Source: Nitrospira sp. (GTDB lineage: Bacteria > Nitrospirota > Nitrospiria > Nitrospirales > Nitrospiraceae). From it: a DNA stretch of 64,000 nt. A program made the position numbers and the translations under genes. Every line of letters starts with the position of its first letter. Position 1 is the first letter of the stretch. A model generated the notes under the pieces. The model saw only the letters and a program-made list of their open reading frames with translations. It was not told the origin of the DNA and did not search any database. The DNA is taken from contig JARFXR010000001.1 of the NCBI GenBank assembly GCA_029194535.1, positions 1,806,721-1,870,720 of the forward strand, given 5' to 3'. Shown here piece by piece: positions 6,155 through 15,968 of the stretch.

Positions 6155-8923
6155 ATGATTGAGCGCCACACAAGAGTGCCGCGACTGACGACATGGTTGG
6201 GATATAGCTCGGAATCCGAATCAAGGCCAGTGATGACACCTCATTTGCTGTCGCAGGACCATACGATTCTGGAACGGGGAACGATGCAGTTCGTCCCGTT
6301 CGGTGTCGATGCGCGCGGCGAACCGGTCCGAGACGTCAGTGGCATCGTCATCCGCGACAACGTGGACTATCTGGAGGAGTGGATGACTCGGACCAAAGGG
6401 ACCGAGGCGGCTCGACGAGCCATCGAGGAGCTGTGCCGGCTGCTCAACCGACGCTTGCGCGATTCCTCGCACCACGTGACGCTCGAGCAGTTGCGCAATG
6501 TCTGGAACAGCTACTCGTACGAATTCACGTCGTATCTGCGCGAGTTTTGTCGGGAACTGTCCGAGGATCCCGCGTTCTACCGGAACGTCGGACGGGAGAA
6601 GCACATTTCCCCGCTGATTCAGGCATTGGGGCGACCCTTCAGCCTGGCGCAAGTCCACCGTATGTATCCCTATTACGCGAAGAAATTCGCCCGGGGTCTG
6701 GACTATTCGGTCGTCGCCGTCACGGAATCATCGGCGGTGCTGCGCTTGAGTCTGACTCAGCGGGTCTATGAGCAATTCGGATCCTACCGAAAAGCTTGCG
6801 CAGCGCAGATCTGCGAGTCCGTCAAAGGGCGGCTGGCCATGGTTCCGGCGAAGCTGCATGGGCTGCCGCCGTCCACCGTGACGGATCGGGCATGCATTGT
6901 CAGGGGCGACGCGCACTGCGAGTGGGAGGTTCGATGGCAGTCGCAGTCGAACCGCCATGTCGCATGGCATGTGTGGGGCGCGCTCGTCGGGGCGCTGGCG
7001 GCGGCGGCGATGCGATCCTTGTTTTCCGGGGTAAGCATCGGAGAACTCGCCCTGGCGGCGCTCGTGCCGATAATCGTGTCCGGAACGCTGATCAATCGAC
7101 GGTTGCATCAGGAGAGCCGACTGCGGGAAACGTTGATTAAAGAACAGATGGCCGACGTGGAATCGCGCCATGAACAGCTTCGGGACGCCTATCTTGAGCA
7201 GGAGCAGACGCGCGTGGAGTTGCGGAGAAAGATCAGCCATCTGATGGTCCTGCATCGAGCCGGGCTGCTCTTCAGTTCCATGCTCGACCGTGAGGTGTTG
7301 CTGCAACAGGTCTTGGAGACCCTGACCAGTGACTTGCATTTCGACAGAGCCATGATCTCGTTTTATGACCCGGACCAACAGGTGGCCAAGGACGCGAGAC
7401 TCGTCGGCGTGTCTCCCGAGGTCACGGCTCGAGCCCGTGCCAGCGTCATTCCCGTGTCGGACCCCGAGAGTCCGGAGGGCACGGTGTTGTTGCGCGGCAC
7501 CCCGCTGCTGATTGGCGATATCCGGACGGTGTGGGGACGCCTGCATCCATCGACCAAGCAACTGGCGATGCTGATCGGGACCAAGGCGTTCATCGTCGTG
7601 CCGCTGAAGGCCAAAGATCGCATCCTCGGTTGCCTGATGGTCGATCGAATGCAGGAGCATTGTCTGACTCTTGAGGATCTTGAGCTGTTGGTCACCTTCG
7701 CCCACCAGGTCGCCGGGGCGATGGACAACGCGGCTGCGTACCGCCAAATCGAAGAGCTCAACGTGGGATTGGAAGCCAAGGTCCGCGAGCGCACGGCCGA
7801 ACTGGAACAGGCGGACCGTCTGCGTTCGCAGTTTCTGTCCCATGTGTCGCACGAACTGAAAACGCCGCTGACATCAATCAAGGGCTTTCTGCAGAACATG
7901 TTGGATGGACTGACCGGGACGGTGAACGAGAAACAGCAGCGATATCTGTTCCGTGTGCTGGAAAACTCCGAGCGCCTCATCCGCATGATCGACGATCTTC
8001 TCGACCAAACGCGGATTCAAACCGGCCGGCTGGAGTTGGTTCCGGCCCAGGTCGATCTGGCCCACGCGGTGTCCGATGCAGTGGAGCAGCTCAGGCCTCT
8101 GGCTCAAGGCAAGCGGCACAAGCTGGAGGCGGTGTATCCCTCCGTTCCGTTGATTGTCTGGGCTGATCGGGATCGGCTGTTCCAGATCGTCACCAACCTG
8201 GTCCAGAATGCGGTGAAGTTCACGCCGGAATGCGGATGCGTCACCGTGGAGGTGACGATGGCGCATCCGTGCGCCGCCAAGATTTCCGTCCAGGATTCCG
8301 GTCCCGGTATTCCCCCTGAATTCATCGACAAGGTCTTCGATCCATTCTTCAAGCTGAAGGCGCGGACCGAGACCAAGGGATTGGGACTGGGGCTCTCCAT
8401 CGTGCGCACCCTCGTCGAATTGCATGGAGGCGCCATCGAGGCGCGGAGCGGCGAGGACGAAGGGGCGGAGTTTTCGGTCACTCTTCCACTGTGGTCTCCA
8501 CCGAACATCCATGTGAAAGGGGGGATCAATCGGATGGCGCCGGTTCTGGTGGTCGATGACGACTCGGACATTCGGCAATATTTGGAAGATCGCCTGAGGG
8601 CCAAGGGCTATGACGTCCGATCGGAAAGCGACGGTCTCCGGGCTCTGGAAGCGATCTGTCGGGAAACGTTCTCGGGCATGATCCTGGACATCGGCCTGCC
8701 GTCGATCGGCGGCATGGAATTGCTGAGACGGATCCGCCGGAAGGATCAACAGGTCCCGATCGTGATGGTGACGGCGTCTGGGGCCAGGGACACGGCTGTG
8801 CAGGCCATTGGGAGTGGCGCCCAAGCCTATCTGCTGAAGCCGTTTCATGCGGACGAATTGGAGCAGGTAGTGAACACCTGGTTCGGGGCCGCGGAACCTG
8901 CGAGCCGAGAGGCTGCTGAATGA
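6155..8923 (+). CDS. Hybrid sensor histidine kinase/response regulator
   Basis: A 922-aa multidomain sensor. About residues 45-260 resemble a V4R-like sensory domain ending in ACIVRGDAHCEWEV (cysteines near 247 and 256). Two hydrophobic stretches (about 270-312) form a membrane hairpin, followed by a short coiled coil and a GAF domain (about 365-535). The HisKA box SHELKTPLTSIKG carries the phospho-accepting histidine near 566. HATPase motifs are NLVQNAVKF, DSGPGIP and KGLGLGLSI. A C-terminal receiver has DDD near 800 and acceptor Asp in ILDIGLPS near 843. No DNA-binding output is present. The start is uncertain: an ATG at 6233 is also plausible. Its stop overlaps the fadL-type gene by ATGA, implying coupling. 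Confidence 0.88.
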   Translation: MIERHTRVPRLTTWLGYSSESESRPVMTPHLLSQDHTILERGTMQFVPFGVDARGEPVRDVSGIVIRDNVDYLEEWMTRTKGTEAARRAIEELCRLLNRRLRDSSHHVTLEQLRNVWNSYSYEFTSYLREFCRELSEDPAFYRNVGREKHISPLIQALGRPFSLAQVHRMYPYYAKKFARGLDYSVVAVTESSAVLRLSLTQRVYEQFGSYRKACAAQICESVKGRLAMVPAKLHGLPPSTVTDRACIVRGDAHCEWEVRWQSQSNRHVAWHVWGALVGALAAAAMRSLFSGVSIGELALAALVPIIVSGTLINRRLHQESRLRETLIKEQMADVESRHEQLRDAYLEQEQTRVELRRKISHLMVLHRAGLLFSSMLDREVLLQQVLETLTSDLHFDRAMISFYDPDQQVAKDARLVGVSPEVTARARASVIPVSDPESPEGTVLLRGTPLLIGDIRTVWGRLHPSTKQLAMLIGTKAFIVVPLKAKDRILGCLMVDRMQEHCLTLEDLELLVTFAHQVAGAMDNAAAYRQIEELNVGLEAKVRERTAELEQADRLRSQFLSHVSHELKTPLTSIKGFLQNMLDGLTGTVNEKQQRYLFRVLENSERLIRMIDDLLDQTRIQTGRLELVPAQVDLAHAVSDAVEQLRPLAQGKRHKLEAVYPSVPLIVWADRDRLFQIVTNLVQNAVKFTPECGCVTVEVTMAHPCAAKISVQDSGPGIPPEFIDKVFDPFFKLKARTETKGLGLGLSIVRTLVELHGGAIEARSGEDEGAEFSVTLPLWSPPNIHVKGGINRMAPVLVVDDDSDIRQYLEDRLRAKGYDVRSESDGLRALEAICRETFSGMILDIGLPSIGGMELLRRIRRKDQQVPIVMVTASGARDTAVQAIGSGAQAYLLKPFHADELEQVVNTWFGAAEPASREAAE

Positions 8924-10362
8924 GGCAGGCCGTCGTAGTGGAATGGGCCGGCGGACTGTCAGACTGGATTCGACTGAGGAGGGTCCGGGTCGGCCGGCTG
9001 TCCGGCGTGGTCCTCACGCTCGTGGGGTTGTGCGGCGCGGCGGCTGCGCCCCGGATAGCGTCGGCTCAGGTGCCTCGTATACAAGGCCAGGGCACGGCGG
9101 CTTCGGCTATGGGCAATGCCTTTGCCGCGCAAGCGGACGATCCGTCCGCCGTTCACTATAATCCCGCCGGGCTCACCGGGCTTCACGCGGTCGAATTCAT
9201 GGGAGGGTTGCTGCTGTCGGGTGGCACGACCAGGTTTGCCGGTCCGACCGGCGTGACAGCCACCGGGGACCGAAACGGCAGTGTGGCCTGGCCGCCGCCT
9301 GCCCATCTCTATCTGACCGCCAATTTTCAGGACCTTGGGCTGAGAGCCCTGGGGCCGCTTTCGGCGGGGATCGGCGTCACATCACCGTTTGGCTCGTTGA
9401 TGCGGTGGCCCACTGACGGCCCTTTTCGCAGCGCCACGGTCTTCAATACGCTTCCGCTGCTGGACATCAAACCGACGGTGGCCTATGAGCTGGTCCGTGG
9501 CCTGTCCTTGGGGGTGGGGGCCGATATCTACACCTTTTCCGAATTGGTAGGAGAGGGACAGGTCGAGAGGCAGTCGATCTGGCCCGGCGGGTTGGGCATC
9601 CCGGCCGGCGCTCGAATCGAGCTGCTCGGCGCCGATACGGCGGCTGGTTTCAACGTGAGTCTGTTGTACACCGCGCTGCGAAATTCAGACGGGCGGCCCC
9701 TCATCAACATCGGCTTCGTCTATAGAAGTCAGGCGACTCTGCATCTCTCAGGTGCATTTCTGGCCAACGGAGCCAAGGTGTCCGACGCCACGGCGACGTT
9801 GGTCCTGCCGTCTGTCATGACCGGCGCCGTCGCCGTGTGGCCGCATCGTACAGCGGCTCATGAATGGAAAGTGGAACTGGATGTCGACCGGGTCGGCTGG
9901 CATACGGTGAAGAACCTCGATGTGCATCTGGCGAACGGAGCGACGATTCCTCAACCGCTGAGTTGGCATACTACCTATGCGGTCATGGTGGGCACCGAAT
10001 ACAAGTGGCTTGCGCTTGAGGCGCTGCCTTCGTGGGACGTGGCGTTGCGCGCCGGCTATACCAACCAGCAGACGCAGATGCCGGATGTCTCGTTCGACCC
10101 CGGCGTGCCATCTGCCGACGTGAATATTCTTGGAGGGGGCGTGGGATTCCTCTGTCATGCCGCCGGCTCGTTCTTAGGGTTGGTCCGCTGCGGAGACGTT
10201 GGGGTAGGGGCGGTCAGAATGAAAGGCATCGGCCTCGACCTGTCTTACCAGGCTTCCCTGTATGAGACGCGTATCATCGTCGGCAACCGTAATCCGACCG
10301 TGAACGGTACGTACAGGACGGTGTTGCATACCGGAGGACTCTCGCTCCGTCTGTTGTTCTAG
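8920..10362 (+). CDS. FadL/OmpP1-type outer membrane transporter
   Basis: A 480-aa beta-barrel of the FadL/TodX family, which carries hydrophobic compounds such as long-chain fatty acids or aromatics across the outer membrane. An N-terminal signal segment (hydrophobic stretch about 29-48, cleavage probably after IASA) precedes the hallmark GTAASAMGNAFAAQADDPSAV and HYNPAGL motif. The tail is rich in aromatic/aliphatic strand patterns and ends SLRLLF with a terminal Phe, as expected of porins. It overlaps the kinase stop codon by ATGA, so the sensor and porin are probably coexpressed. The substrate is unknown. Confidence 0.85.
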   Translation: MRQAVVVEWAGGLSDWIRLRRVRVGRLSGVVLTLVGLCGAAAAPRIASAQVPRIQGQGTAASAMGNAFAAQADDPSAVHYNPAGLTGLHAVEFMGGLLLSGGTTRFAGPTGVTATGDRNGSVAWPPPAHLYLTANFQDLGLRALGPLSAGIGVTSPFGSLMRWPTDGPFRSATVFNTLPLLDIKPTVAYELVRGLSLGVGADIYTFSELVGEGQVERQSIWPGGLGIPAGARIELLGADTAAGFNVSLLYTALRNSDGRPLINIGFVYRSQATLHLSGAFLANGAKVSDATATLVLPSVMTGAVAVWPHRTAAHEWKVELDVDRVGWHTVKNLDVHLANGATIPQPLSWHTTYAVMVGTEYKWLALEALPSWDVALRAGYTNQQTQMPDVSFDPGVPSADVNILGGGVGFLCHAAGSFLGLVRCGDVGVGAVRMKGIGLDLSYQASLYETRIIVGNRNPTVNGTYRTVLHTGGLSLRLLF

Positions 10363-10449
10363 CGGGGACTGCCAACGGCTGGTGGTCGTCACCATCGGGT
10401 CGGAGATCGGTCGTGGGAAGCGTCTTTCAGCTCGTTCCGAAATGGTGGC

Positions 10450-11559
10450 TCATCCGTATATTCTCGGCACCCGAGGGCCGATCCCACAGAGAACTTCATA
10501 GGGAATAGTGCCGCTCCATTGGGCGATCTCGTCCGCTCCGATGGTCTCCTGGTCCTGCCGCCCGATGAGCACCACCTCGTCGCCGATCCGCGCCGCCGGA
10601 ATGTCCGTCACATCCACCATGGTCATATCCATGCAGATCATTCCCACGATCGGCGCGCGCTTGCCCTGAATCAGTACGGCTCCGCGGTTGGAGAGACGGC
10701 GGCTGTACCCGTCGGCGTACCCGATCGGCAACACGGCGATCCGACTGGGTCGAGCCGCGACGAACGTGCGATTGTAGCTGATGGAGGTCTCCGGCCTGAC
10801 TGTTCGCAGGTGCGCGATGGTCGTCCGCAAGGTCATCACCGGTTTGAGCGGCGGGGCGGACACGGAGGCGGGAAGGGTGTGATAGCCGTACAGCATGATG
10901 CCGGGCCGCACCAACGAGAAGTGCGCTTGGGGGTACCGGACGATGGCGGCGCTGTTGGCCGCGTGAATCAACGGGGGATGAAGTCCGCGCGCCTTGAGGA
11001 ACTCGAGTGCCTCGTGAAACCTGGCCAGTTGCTGCTCGGTATAGTCCGAAGTTTTTCCGTCGGCATCCGAAAGGTGCGTCATCATCCCCTCGACCCTCAG
11101 CGAGGTTTCTTTCCGGAGGGAGTCGAGTACGAGCGGCATCTCGTCCGCTGAGAATCCGAGCCTGCCCATGCCGGTCTCGACTTTCAGGTGAACGGGCACG
11201 GACAGCTGTTTCGCGGCGGCTGCGCGTGCCAGGGCGGTCAATCGCGGCTGATCGCCGACGACGAGCGTCAGCCGACTGTGCAAGACGTCCGGGAGTTGCT
11301 CGTCGAACGCCGGACCCAGCACGACGATGTCCGCCGCGATGCCGGCCTCCCGCAAGGCGAGACCTTCGGCGACCGAGACGACGCCGAGCACGGACAGGCC
11401 GTGACGTACCAGCGCCTTGGCCGTTTCCGCGGCGCCGTGTCCGTACGCATTGGCCTTGACGACGGCCAAGACGGCGGCGTTGCCGGAGAGGTATCGTCGG
11501 ATCTGGGTGAGGTTATGGACGAGGGAGGCAAGATCGATGTGAGCGTAGGTGGTGAGCAC
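10450..11559 (-). CDS. alr: Alanine racemase
   Basis: PLP-dependent enzyme converting L- to D-alanine for peptidoglycan; 369 aa, the usual length. The PLP lysine is K35 in VVKANAYGHG, and the second catalytic region MICMDMTMVDVT is present near residues 312-323. The start codon is GTG with a poor ribosome binding site. It is the last gene of the minus-strand run rpsB-tsf-pyrH-frr-alr, 48 bases after frr, and converges on the FadL-type gene. Confidence 0.95.
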   Translation of the reverse strand: MLTTYAHIDLASLVHNLTQIRRYLSGNAAVLAVVKANAYGHGAAETAKALVRHGLSVLGVVSVAEGLALREAGIAADIVVLGPAFDEQLPDVLHSRLTLVVGDQPRLTALARAAAAKQLSVPVHLKVETGMGRLGFSADEMPLVLDSLRKETSLRVEGMMTHLSDADGKTSDYTEQQLARFHEALEFLKARGLHPPLIHAANSAAIVRYPQAHFSLVRPGIMLYGYHTLPASVSAPPLKPVMTLRTTIAHLRTVRPETSISYNRTFVAARPSRIAVLPIGYADGYSRRLSNRGAVLIQGKRAPIVGMICMDMTMVDVTDIPAARIGDEVVLIGRQDQETIGADEIAQWSGTIPYEVLCGIGPRVPRIYG

Positions 11560-11607
11560 GATCCAAGTCGTTCTTAACGCGACGAGCGGTCGGGAAACGC
11601 CGCCGCG

Positions 11608-12171
11608 TCATACTTCCAGAATCTCCTGCTCTTTTTTCTTGATGACATCGTCGATCTTGTGCGTGTATTGGTCGGTCAGCTTCTGAATGTCGGCTTCGGA
11701 CTTTCGGAGTTCGTCTTCGGTCAATTTGGCATCTTTCTGCAGTTTCTTCAACTCTTCGTTCGCATCCCGTCGAAAGCCCCGGATGTGGACCTTGGTGTCC
11801 TCGCCGTGTTTCTTGCAGATCTTGGTGAGTTCCTTCCGGCGCTCCTCCGTCAAGGGGGGAAGCGGCACACGGATGATCTTTCCGTCGTTTGAGGGAGTCA
11901 CGCCGAGTCCCGAGATGGCGAGGGCCTTCTCGACTTCCTTGATGAGCTGCGGTTCCCATGGCTGGATCGTGATCAAGCGCGCCTCGGGCGTGGACAGGTT
12001 GGCGACCTGTCTGAGGGGCGTCATGGTACCGTAATAGTCCACCCGGATGTTGTCCAGCAGGGCGATGGAGGCGCGGCCCGTGCGCAGTCCCGCCAGCTCC
12101 CGTTTCAGGTGCTCCAGCGCCCCCTCCATCTTTCCCGTGACGGTCTGTCGTATCTCGGCGGCGTTCGGCAT
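11608..12171 (-). CDS. frr: Ribosome recycling factor
   Basis: RRF splits post-termination ribosomes together with EF-G. The 187-aa length is typical. Conserved features include LKRELAGLRTGRAS near residues 23-36, the Y-Y-G-T-M-T-P-L-x-Q-V-A-N hinge region, and the C-terminal helical block ending DVIKKKEQEILEV. It lies 16 bases after pyrH in the classical order rpsB-tsf-pyrH-frr. Confidence 0.97.
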   Translation of the reverse strand: MPNAAEIRQTVTGKMEGALEHLKRELAGLRTGRASIALLDNIRVDYYGTMTPLRQVANLSTPEARLITIQPWEPQLIKEVEKALAISGLGVTPSNDGKIIRVPLPPLTEERRKELTKICKKHGEDTKVHIRGFRRDANEELKKLQKDAKLTEDELRKSEADIQKLTDQYTHKIDDVIKKKEQEILEV

Positions 12172-12187
12172 AACGGCTCCAAAATGG

Positions 12188-12913
12188 TTAGTGGCGCTCG
12201 CCGGTGACGAGCGTGCCGAGAGGCTCGCCCGTGGCCACGCGTTTGAAATTCCCCTGCTGTTTGAGACTGAAAACGATCAGCGGCAGGTTGTTGTCCATGC
12301 ACAGGCTGATTGCGGTGGCGTCCATGACCTTGAGATTTTGGTTGAGGATGGCGAGAAAGGAAATTTCCTGATACTTTTTGGCGTTGGGATTCTTGACCGG
12401 ATCTGCGTCATAGATCCCGTCGACTTTCGTGCCCTTCATGATGACCTGGGCTCCGATTTCCATCGCGCGCAGGGCGGCGGCCGTGTCGGTCGAGAAATAA
12501 GGGTTGCCGGTTCCTCCCGCGAAGATCACGACCCGCTTCTTTTCAAGATGGCGGATTGCGCGACGCCGGATGTATCCCTCCGCGAGCTGGCGCATCTCGA
12601 TGGCGGATTGGACTCGAGTCATGACGCCGGCGCGTTCCAGCGCGTTCTGCAGGGCCAGGGCGTTGAGGACGGTGGCCAGCATGCCCATGTAATCGGCCGA
12701 TGCGCGCTCCATGCCGCTGGCGCTGGCGGCGATGCCGCGGAAGATGTTCCCTCCGCCGATGACGACCGCCACTTCGATGTCGAGGGCGACGACGGACGCG
12801 ATCTCGGCGGCGAGCCCTTCGAGAACGGAAGGCTGGATACCGTAGCCCTGCTCACCGGCCAGCATCTCTCCGCTGACTTTCAGGAGGATGCGCCGATAGT
12901 TGGCAGAGGTCAT
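12188..12913 (-). CDS. pyrH: UMP kinase
   Basis: Bacterial hexameric UMP kinase of the amino-acid-kinase fold, phosphorylating UMP to UDP. It is 241 aa with [10 protein letters not shown] at residues 8-17, [10 protein letters not shown] near 51-60 and [20 protein letters not shown] near 130-149. Its ATG overlaps the tsf stop as ATGA, indicating translational coupling. Confidence 0.97.
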   Translation of the reverse strand: MTSANYRRILLKVSGEMLAGEQGYGIQPSVLEGLAAEIASVVALDIEVAVVIGGGNIFRGIAASASGMERASADYMGMLATVLNALALQNALERAGVMTRVQSAIEMRQLAEGYIRRRAIRHLEKKRVVIFAGGTGNPYFSTDTAAALRAMEIGAQVIMKGTKVDGIYDADPVKNPNAKKYQEISFLAILNQNLKVMDATAISLCMDNNLPLIVFSLKQQGNFKRVATGEPLGTLVTGERH

Positions 12914-13506
12914 GATTCGCCCAATTGATAGCGGGTAAAGCGCCGGATGTTCATGTTCTCGCCGATCTTGGCGATCTTTTGAGCGAGCAGATCCTTCACC
13001 GTGACGGCCGGATCCTTAATGAAGGCCTGTTCAATCAGGCAACTCTCCTGAAAAAACTTTTCGAGCTTGCCTTCGACGATCTTGGGCCATGCGGCAGGGG
13101 GCTTGCCCATCTCCTTGGCTTGGCCTTCGTAGATCGAGCGCTCTTTGTCCACGGTGCCGCCAGGCACATCCTCGCGCCGGACATATTGCGGCTTGGCCGC
13201 GGCCACCTGAAGGGCGAGATCGTTGACGAAGGCCTTGAATTCCTCGTTGCGGGCGACGAAGTCGGTCTCGCAATTGACTTCGATCAGGACCCCGATTTTG
13301 CCTCCCATGTGGATGTAGGCGTGGATCAGACCTTGGTTGGTCTCGCGTCCCGCCTTCTTCTGGGCGGCCGCGAGGCCTTTCTGCCGCAGATAGTCCACGG
13401 CCTTTTCAATGTCGTCTCCGTTTTCCTGGAGCGCCTTCTGACAATCGAGGATTCCGGCACCGGTTTTCTCCCTGAGCTCTTTGACGAGTTGACTTGAACC
13501 AGCCAT
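12910..13506 (-). CDS. tsf: Elongation factor Ts
   Basis: Nucleotide exchange factor for EF-Tu, 198 aa, of the short form common outside Proteobacteria. The start is at [18 protein letters not shown], where the family begins. The contacts with EF-Tu are visible in [11 protein letters not shown] (near residues 79-89). The frame continues 44 codons upstream without family similarity, so the longer start is rejected. It is 208 bases after rpsB and overlaps pyrH by ATGA. Confidence 0.96.
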   Translation of the reverse strand: MAGSSQLVKELREKTGAGILDCQKALQENGDDIEKAVDYLRQKGLAAAQKKAGRETNQGLIHAYIHMGGKIGVLIEVNCETDFVARNEEFKAFVNDLALQVAAAKPQYVRREDVPGGTVDKERSIYEGQAKEMGKPPAAWPKIVEGKLEKFFQESCLIEQAFIKDPAVTVKDLLAQKIAKIGENMNIRRFTRYQLGES

Positions 13507-13714
13507 GCGCGACAGTCCTTTGCTTTGACGGTGAATGAAGTGAAACTCCTGTCCGATTCTGCCGCTCCGGTCCGGAGACCCGCGCACGCGGCAAGGCCGT
13601 TCCCCGATTCGACCGCGTCGACCGGGGAGAGGCGCCACGCCCCGACGATCCCGGATCAGAGGGCCGGCCCGACAACATGCTGCTGAATATCCCGCGGAGA
13701 AGGGTGCCGCGATC

Positions 13715-14488
13715 TCAGGATGCCGGAGCCGCGGCCAACGTGGCGGTACCGACCTTGTCGTCTCCAGCCGGGCTCGACTGGAACTCCGCTTCCTCGCGCT
13801 GAGTCCGAAGATGATTGCCCTCGATGCAGGCTTCGGCGATCTTCGATGTAATCAGCTTGATGGAACGGATGGCGTCATCGTTGCCCGGAATCGGGTAAGT
13901 GATATGGTCGGGGTCGCAGTTGCTGTCCACAATCGCAATGACCGGGATATCCAAACGCGTGGCTTCCTGCACGGCGATCCGCTCGACCCTGGTATCGAGA
14001 ATGAACACGGCGCCGGGGAGACCACGCATGTTCTTGATGCCGGTGAGGAACTTTTGCAACTTGACGAGTTCCTTCTGTTTCTGCGAGATTTCCTTTTTCG
14101 TCAGGCCGTGCTGGGCCGGGTCGACCAGCATGCCCTCGATCTTTTTCATCTTGTCGATGCTGCGGCGAATGGTCTGGAAATTCGTGAGCATGCCGCCAAG
14201 CCAGCGCTGGTTCACGTAAAACATGTTGGCGCGCACGGCTTCCTCTTGGAGAATTTCCGCGGCCTGGCGCTTCGTGCCGACGAACAGGATGGATTGACCC
14301 GACGCGACGGTGTCACGGACGAAGGCATAGGCCTCTTCCATGCGCGTGACGGTCTGCTGCAGATCGATGATGTAGATGCCGTTTCGTTCGCCGAAGAGAA
14401 ATTTCTTCATTTTCGGGTTCCACCGGTTGGTCTGGTGACCGAAGTGGACGCCGGCTTCCAACAACTCCTTGATCGCGATCACTCCCAT
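13715..14488 (-). CDS. rpsB: 30S ribosomal protein S2
   Basis: Small-subunit protein S2, 257 aa. Conserved blocks are [19 protein letters not shown] near the N-terminus, [20 protein letters not shown] and AIVDSNCDP. The start at 14488 is chosen because GGGGAGGTGAAGGC precedes it and the family begins there; an in-frame codon 13 residues upstream is rejected. First gene of the minus-strand translation operon. Confidence 0.97.
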   Translation of the reverse strand: MGVIAIKELLEAGVHFGHQTNRWNPKMKKFLFGERNGIYIIDLQQTVTRMEEAYAFVRDTVASGQSILFVGTKRQAAEILQEEAVRANMFYVNQRWLGGMLTNFQTIRRSIDKMKKIEGMLVDPAQHGLTKKEISQKQKELVKLQKFLTGIKNMRGLPGAVFILDTRVERIAVQEATRLDIPVIAIVDSNCDPDHITYPIPGNDDAIRSIKLITSKIAEACIEGNHLRTQREEAEFQSSPAGDDKVGTATLAAAPAS

Positions 14489-14717
14489 GCCTTCACCTCC
14501 CCTCAAGGCCTGCAGAGCGCCGGCCACAGCCGGCGAGAGGGACCAGCCCCCTTATTCTCAAGCCGAGCGACGCTCCCACGCGTCGATGTGAATTTGTTTT
14601 GTGGGCCGGCCCGCAGAAATGTGCGCACCGGCATCTTGCTTCTTCGGCTCCAAAGCCTTGGCACAGTAGCAGATTGTCCAGGGTATTACAAGATGAAGGT
14701 GGGACGGTCGCGCCGCC
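14489..14717 (-). promoter_or_regulatory. rpsB upstream region
   Basis: This 229-base gap between argJ and rpsB must contain the rpsB promoter and leader. On the minus strand a possible -35 TTGTAA and -10 TACTGT, 17 bases apart, occur within 14663-14691. The match is weak. I see no convincing S2-type autoregulatory fold by eye. Confidence 0.3.
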
Positions 14718-15950
14718 TCATGACCGATAGCTGGCGTTGATACGGACGTAATCAAAGGACAAGTCCGTCGTCCACAGCTGCGCATCACGGCGTCCTTGAC
14801 CCAAGGCCACTCTGACGGTGAACTCCTTGCGCCGAAAGACGCGCGCAATGCGGCGTTCAGCGGCCAGACCGAGTCCGACCCCTTTCCTGACCATGGGAAT
14901 CCCGTCGAAGGACAGGGCGATCTTTGAAGGAATCAGCTCGACTCCGGCCCGTCCCACGGCGGCCATCACCCGCCCCCAGTTGGCATCTTCTCCGAAGAAG
15001 GCGGTCTTGACGAGATTGGACGTGCCGATCGTACGGGCGACCTGCCGGGCTTGCGCTATGGTGCGGGCTCCCACGACTTCGATCTTGACGACCTTGGTGA
15101 CACCTTCTCCGTCACGGCAAATGGCCAGCGCCAACGTGCTGCAGGCTTCCGTCAACAGCTCGGTAAAGCGGCGATATCCCGGCGTGCCTTCCCGAATCAC
15201 ACGGTTGCCGGCCAGGCCGTTGGCCAGACAGAGCACCGTATCGTTGGTGCTCGTATCGCCGTCTACGGAGATGCAATTGAACGACTGATTGACCGCCGCA
15301 GTGACGGCTCGTTGCAGGGCGATTCGACCGATGGCCGCGTCCGTCGAGAAATAGCCGAGCATGGTGGCCATGTCGGGGTGGATCATGCCGGATCCCTTTG
15401 CCATCCCGCCGATCGTGACCCCCGCGCCGTTGATGTCGGCGCGAACGGCTACCGATTTAGGACGGAGATCGGTGGTCATGATCGCCCTGGCTGCCGGCAA
15501 GCCGCCGCGCGGACTCAACCGCCGTACGAGTTCGGAAAGGCCCCGGAGGATCCGGTCCACCGGCAATCGGCGCCCGATCACTCCGGTGGATCCGATGAAC
15601 ACCTCATGCAGCGGAATGCCTAAACGCTTCGCCAGTTCGGCGGCGGTGTTGCGGGCGGCGGACAGACCCTCCGATCCCGTGCAGGCGTTTGCGTTGCCGC
15701 TATTGACCAGGATCGCGCGCCCCACACCTTTTCGCAGATGGTGACGGTCGAGCGCCACTGGAGCGGCGACCACGCGGTTGTTCGTGAACACGCCGGCGAT
15801 CGGCCCCGGTCGATCCGAAACCACGAGGGCCAAATCGAGAAGCTCCGGCTTCTTGATGCCGCAATGGATTCCGGCCGCCCGGAATCCCTTGGGCGCCGTG
15901 ATGCCCTGGCCGTGCCTGAGTCTGGCGGTGTGTGCGGTGTGTGTGGACAT
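14718..15950 (-). CDS. argJ: Bifunctional glutamate N-acetyltransferase/ornithine acetyltransferase
   Basis: ArgJ recycles the acetyl group in arginine synthesis by transferring it from N-acetylornithine to glutamate. The 410-aa precursor is processed autocatalytically: the site KGSGMIHPDMATMLGYF is present, with the nucleophilic Thr in the ATML motif. TDLRPKSVAVR and the C-terminal FDYVRINASYRS end are typical. It follows argC by 18 bases on the same strand. Confidence 0.96.
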   Translation of the reverse strand: MSTHTAHTARLRHGQGITAPKGFRAAGIHCGIKKPELLDLALVVSDRPGPIAGVFTNNRVVAAPVALDRHHLRKGVGRAILVNSGNANACTGSEGLSAARNTAAELAKRLGIPLHEVFIGSTGVIGRRLPVDRILRGLSELVRRLSPRGGLPAARAIMTTDLRPKSVAVRADINGAGVTIGGMAKGSGMIHPDMATMLGYFSTDAAIGRIALQRAVTAAVNQSFNCISVDGDTSTNDTVLCLANGLAGNRVIREGTPGYRRFTELLTEACSTLALAICRDGEGVTKVVKIEVVGARTIAQARQVARTIGTSNLVKTAFFGEDANWGRVMAAVGRAGVELIPSKIALSFDGIPMVRKGVGLGLAAERRIARVFRRKEFTVRVALGQGRRDAQLWTTDLSFDYVRINASYRS

Positions 15951-15968
15951 CGGTGTCGGTGATCGAGA

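Noticed and set aside
6728-8848. Two long minus-strand frames opposite the histidine kinase
   Set aside because: Both are antisense to clear GAF, HisKA, HATPase and receiver motifs and show no motif of their own.
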